Positions 12,593-14,987 of a DNA stretch of 14,987 bases are shown in pieces. The DNA comes from a bacterium. Its GTDB lineage: Bacteria > UBA9089 > CG2-30-40-21 > SBAY01. The stretch is taken from the NCBI GenBank assembly GCA_040757115.1, contig JBFLYA010000089.1, forward strand, positions 1 to 14,987, read 5' to 3'. Under the pieces are notes generated by a model. The model was not told where the DNA came from and did not search any database. It saw nothing but the letters and a program-made list of their open reading frames with translations. The first letter of the stretch is position 1; each line of letters begins with the position of its first letter. The position numbers were made by a program, and so were the translations under genes.

Positions 12593-14173
12593 TTACACTT
12601 TTTCAAAATTAGAATTGCTGCGTTTCGCCAATATGTATTCAATAGAATCGACGAGGGCTAACCATGATGCATCAATAAGATTTTCTGAGACCCCAACCGT
12701 GCTCCAGATATTCTTTCCATCTGTAGATTCAATCAATACTCTGACCTTTGCGGCGGTGCCCTCTTTGGCATCCAATACCCTGACTTTATAGTCAGTTAAA
12801 CGCACTTCTTTTAGTAAGGGATAAGATTCTTCTAATGCCTTTCTCAGGGCAGTATCTAAGGCATGAACAGGACCATCTCCTTCGGCAACTATATATTTTT
12901 GTTTGCCTTTTACATCTATCTTAATAATTGCATCAGATGAAAGCTCCCTATTTCTATTTTCGACAATAACCTCAAATTTCTTTAGAGTAAATGCAGATTT
13001 ATATTTACCTAACACCTTTTTAATGAGCAATTCAAATGAGGCGTCAGCGGCTTCATATTGGTATCCTTCGTCTTCTTTTTCTTTGATTTTAGCCAGAATT
13101 TTTTGTGTTTGAGGAGTATCTTTTGACAGGTCTATTTTCATCTCCTTTGCTTTTTCCAGAAGGCTGGTTTGTCCGGCTAATTCTGAGATTAATATTTTTC
13201 GTTCATTTCCAACTAATTCTGGCTGGATATGTTCGTAGGTTTTTGGATTTTTTTGCACCCCGCTGGCATGGACACCGGCTTTATGAGCAAAGGCAGAAGT
13301 GCCAACATAAGGTTGATGTGATTGAGGGACAATATTAGCCATTTCTGCAACAAATCTCGAGACCTCAGTCAGGCTTTTGAGTTGGTCATCTGAAATACAA
13401 TTCAGCCCCATTTTAAGTTTCAAGTTTGGGATGATGAGGCATAAATCGGCATTACCACATCTTTCACCGTAACCATTGATAGTCCCCTGGATATGCGTGG
13501 CACCCAATTTTACCGCCATAATAGAATTAGCCACCGCCATTCCTGAATCATTGTGGGCATGAATACCTACAGGGACTTTAATGACTTTCAGGACTTCTTT
13601 GATTGGCTTTTCTATTTCATAAGTCAACATTCCACCATTGGTATCGCAAAGGGCAATAACATCTGCACCCGCTTTCTGTGCCTCTAAAATAGTCGCTAAC
13701 GCATATTCTGGATTTGCCTTATAGCCGTCAAAGAAATGCTCGGCATCATAAATTACCTCTTTACCCTTTGATTTCAAATAACGGACAGTATCTTGAATTA
13801 ACTTTAAATTTTCTTCTAAAGAGATATTGAGTGCCTCGTGAACATGCAAGTCCCAACTTTTCCCAAATATACAGATTGCCGGGGTTTGTGCATCTAATAA
13901 ATTTAATATACTCGGGTCTTCTTCAACCTTACATCTCGCCCTTCGTGTGCTTCCAAAAGCCACTATCTTCGCCTTTTTAAGTTTAATATTCTTTATTTCT
14001 GCAAAGAATTTCGTTTCTTTTGGATTTGAGCCAGGCCAACCACCTTCGATATAATCTACCCCTAAATGGTCTATCATCTGAGCAATCTTAATCTTCTCCT
14101 TAACCGCAAAGGATATTCCTTCTGTTTGAGCTCCATCGCGGAGCGTCGTATCATAAATTATAACCTTTTTCAT
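12593..14173 (-). CDS. cimA: (R)-citramalate synthase (LeuA-like, CimA/TIGR00977 type)
   Basis: This 526-aa enzyme of the DRE-TIM metallolyase family has a length typical for the TIGR00977 citramalate synthase group. It condenses pyruvate and acetyl-CoA to (R)-citramalate, the first step of the threonine-independent route to 2-oxobutyrate and isoleucine. Visible signatures are [16 protein letters not shown] (7-22), [13 protein letters not shown] (41-53, characteristic of this branch rather than LeuA), the metal-binding HAHND (205-209) and [11 protein letters not shown] (234-244). A C-terminal LeuA-type regulatory domain follows (about 390-520: [22 protein letters not shown]...[15 protein letters not shown]), where isoleucine feedback inhibition would act. 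GGAGG 7 nt before ATG 14173 supports the start. A 2-isopropylmalate synthase is the nearest alternative but fits less well. Confidence 0.93.
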   Translation of the reverse strand: MKKVIIYDTTLRDGAQTEGISFAVKEKIKIAQMIDHLGVDYIEGGWPGSNPKETKFFAEIKNIKLKKAKIVAFGSTRRARCKVEEDPSILNLLDAQTPAICIFGKSWDLHVHEALNISLEENLKLIQDTVRYLKSKGKEVIYDAEHFFDGYKANPEYALATILEAQKAGADVIALCDTNGGMLTYEIEKPIKEVLKVIKVPVGIHAHNDSGMAVANSIMAVKLGATHIQGTINGYGERCGNADLCLIIPNLKLKMGLNCISDDQLKSLTEVSRFVAEMANIVPQSHQPYVGTSAFAHKAGVHASGVQKNPKTYEHIQPELVGNERKILISELAGQTSLLEKAKEMKIDLSKDTPQTQKILAKIKEKEDEGYQYEAADASFELLIKKVLGKYKSAFTLKKFEVIVENRNRELSSDAIIKIDVKGKQKYIVAEGDGPVHALDTALRKALEESYPLLKEVRLTDYKVRVLDAKEGTAAKVRVLIESTDGKNIWSTVGVSENLIDASWLALVDSIEYILAKRSNSNFEKV

Positions 14174-14202
14174 AATAAACCTCCATTCAACCTTATCTCC
14201 TT

Positions 14203-14223
14203 CAAGTAATGGCTGAACACTTG
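14203..14223. repeat. Short GTTCAGCCA-containing inverted repeat at the cimA transcription start
   Basis: The flanks are CAAGT and ACTTG (perfect 5-bp inverted repeat), and the centre contains GTGTTCAGCCATTAC on the minus strand. It resembles the GTAACTATTCAGCCAC end of the larger repeat elements and lies at the start site predicted from the -10 box at 14225-14230. It may be a relic of the family or a small operator. Confidence 0.4.
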
Positions 14224-14224
14224 T

Positions 14225-14253
14225 ATTATACCTTAATTAACAAAAAAAATCAA
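14225..14253 (-). promoter_or_regulatory. Promoter for cimA-yaaR
   Basis: On the minus strand, TTGATT (14248-14253), a 17-nt spacer and TATAAT (14225-14230) make a good sigma70-type promoter. Transcription would start near 14218, giving a leader of about 45 nt. That is too short for a T-box or leader-peptide attenuator, so none is indicated. Confidence 0.65.
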
Positions 14254-14286
14254 GGAAAATTTTTTACCTGCACAGGTGGAAAACTT

Positions 14287-14363
14287 TCAGATTTCTCGCA
14301 AAGGCGCAAAGGACGCAAAGAAAAAACCTCCTTTACGACCTTTGCGTCCTGGCGAGAGAAAAT
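14287..14363. repeat. Palindrome with CGCAAAGG tandem arms
   Basis: The left arm (TTCTCGCAAAGGCGCAAAGG, then ACGCAAAG) is inverted in the right arm (CTTTACGACCTTTGCGTCC, then TGGCGAGAGAA), with a roughly 10-bp AT-rich centre. The arms have an 8-9-bp period. Flanking ACCTG-CA-CAGGT on the left (14266-14277) and GTTCAGGTGG on the right (14371-14380) relate it to the other elements with GTTCAGG ends. Confidence 0.75.
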
Positions 14364-14601
14364 TGTAAGCGTTCAGGTGGTGTAACAAAAGGAGATGTGG
14401 AGATTAAGGAGATAGGGAGATATTATTAAAAAAATTGAAATTAATAGAAACTAATAGAAATTTATGGAAATTTGTTGTTTTCCACAATCAATTTCTACCT
14501 ATTTCTATAAATTTCAATCTATTTCTATTATCTTATCTCCATATCACTCTTATCTCCTTATCCCCTTTCTTACACTTTTGATATATAGCCTGAACGGTTA
14601 C
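14364..14601. repeat. Palindromic element with GGAGATA and AATAGAAA arms
   Basis: The left end GTAAGCGTTCAGG and the right end CCTGAACGGTTAC are inverted near-copies. Behind each end comes a run of GGAGATA-type units, then AATAGAAATT-type units of about 10 bp, in inverted imperfect orientation around a centre near 14474-14480. Its right half (14478-14601) is repeated exactly, inverted, at the right edge of the window. Confidence 0.7.
14478..14601 (+). repeat. Left arm of a perfect 124-bp inverted repeat
   Basis: Comparing base by base, this segment is the exact reverse complement of 14864-14987, with no mismatch seen. The match stops at 14602/14863 on the inner side. On the outer side it reaches the window edge, so the full length is unknown. 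The arms are separated by 262 bp. Confidence 0.9.
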
Positions 14602-14632
14602 AGAAAATTTCTATAAAAGAATCGACACCTTT

Positions 14633-14662
14633 ATTATACCGCCATAACTTCTTTAATTTCAA
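14633..14662 (-). promoter_or_regulatory. Promoter-like sequence reading into the repeat element
   Basis: On the minus strand, TTGAAA (14657-14662), an 18-nt spacer and TATAAT (14633-14638) resemble a promoter. It lies between the arms of the 124-bp inverted repeat and points into the element ending at 14601, toward cimA. It may be an additional upstream promoter for cimA or a source of a small structured RNA; alternatively it is a chance match in AT-rich DNA. Confidence 0.4.
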
Positions 14663-14670
14663 GAGGTTAA

Positions 14671-14697
14671 ATATTATCCGTGTTCCTCTGTGGCTTT
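14671..14697. repeat. Relic of the CACGGAT/GTGGCTGAATAG repeat arm
   Basis: The segment ATCCGTGTTCCTCTGTGGCT matches the right arm of the elements ending at 10810 and 12048 (ATCCGTGTCCATCTGTGGCT) with two differences, and then diverges. The opposite arm is missing. Confidence 0.6.
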
Positions 14698-14745
14698 ATA
14701 CCTCAAAATTTCGGTGGTGTCTGAAAATAACTCATCTATGCAGAT

Positions 14746-14860
14746 TTGGTGTCCAAAAGGGGATAAGGAGATAAAGGAAGATATGGAGATTATTCATTGT
14801 CCTTTCCAAAATTTTAGAATGAATTTATCTCCATATCTCCATAATCCCCATATCTCCTTT
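14746..14860. repeat. GGGGATAAGGAGATA palindrome between the 124-bp arms
   Basis: AAAAGGGGATAAGGAGATA on the left and TCCCCATATCTCCTTTT on the right are inverted imperfect copies, with GGAGATA/TATCTCC units throughout and an AT-rich centre near 14797-14820. It belongs to the same unit family as the arms at 14364-14601. It accounts for the open frame across this region, which is not a gene. Confidence 0.6.
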
Positions 14861-14863
14861 TCG

Positions 14864-14987
14864 GTAACCGTTCAGGCTATATATCAAAAGTGTAAGAAAG
14901 GGGATAAGGAGATAAGAGTGATATGGAGATAAGATAATAGAAATAGATTGAAATTTATAGAAATAGGTAGAAATTGATTGTGGAAAA
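14864..14987 (-). repeat. Right arm of the perfect 124-bp inverted repeat, cut by the window edge
   Basis: It starts with the family end GTAACCGTTCAGG and runs as the exact reverse complement of 14478-14601 to the last base of the window. Because the window stops inside a repeat, a contig break or an assembly fold-back at this place cannot be excluded. Confidence 0.9.

Larger units (their letters stand above)
14174..14987. other. 814-bp right-edge region, no gene, dense palindromic repeats
   Basis: Apart from the cimA leader and promoter, the region consists of repeat arms: a CGCAAAGG hairpin, a GGAGATA/AATAGAAA-type element, a relic of the CACGGAT repeat, and a perfect 124-bp inverted repeat reaching the right edge. 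Reading frames that cross it translate the repeats and have no plausible gene features. Confidence 0.7.

Noticed and set aside
14174-14218. T-box or leader-peptide attenuator for cimA
   Set aside because: The predicted leader is only about 45 nt and contains no short Ile/Leu/Val-rich frame, T-box motif or terminator hairpin.
14690-14932. 80-codon plus-strand open frame near the right edge
   Set aside because: It reads through GGAGATA-type repeat units and one arm of the inverted repeat, with no ribosome binding site or recognisable domain.

Overview
The window looks like chromosome from an AT-rich, diderm (Gram-negative-type) bacterium that probably lives anaerobically. The evidence is an outer-membrane beta-barrel with a terminal Phe, two exported proteins with signal peptides, strong consensus sigma70-type promoters (TTGACA/TATAAT), and an assimilatory sulfur operon of a kind best known from anaerobes and methanogens. 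An uncultured candidate-phylum lineage would fit, but the sequence alone does not fix the taxonomy. I see no rRNA, tRNA, CRISPR array, intact transposase or phage gene.

Layout. (1) 209-3452, minus strand: a four-gene sulfur operon. Its order of transcription is a HcyBio/DUF39 homocysteine-biosynthesis protein, a NIL-domain/2x[4Fe-4S] ferredoxin partner, an Rrf2-family regulator with three Cys ligands, and a LysR-family regulator. (2) 3453-3682: a divergent promoter region with two back-to-back near-consensus promoters and candidate operator repeats. (3) 3683-5763, plus strand: a sulfide:quinone-oxidoreductase-like flavoprotein followed by a DUF1641 protein made of three 58-residue repeats. 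Together (1)-(3) look like one locus for sensing, assimilating and oxidising reduced sulfur. (4) 5773-10434, minus strand: a large secreted TPR protein and a plug-less TonB-receptor-like barrel, separated by a repeat carrying a decayed four-helix-bundle (S23-type) gene. (5) 10879-11721, plus strand: panC, with a strong promoter and an approximately 220-nt leader made almost entirely of a nested palindrome. (6) 12045-14173, minus strand: a cimA-type citramalate synthase gene and a YaaR/DUF327 gene.

The intergenic spaces are unusually rich in palindromic repeats. Their arms are degenerate tandem repeats with a 7-10 bp period. Many are bounded by a common end related to GTAACCGTTCAGG or GTAACTATTCAG. 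They sit at gene 3' ends (next to the stop codons of lysR, panC and yaaR) or start at predicted transcription start sites (panC, the TPR gene, cimA). One element is nested inside another, one has the same arms as another but carries different 'cargo', and a perfect 124-bp inverted repeat runs to the right edge of the window. This repeat family is the most unusual content here.
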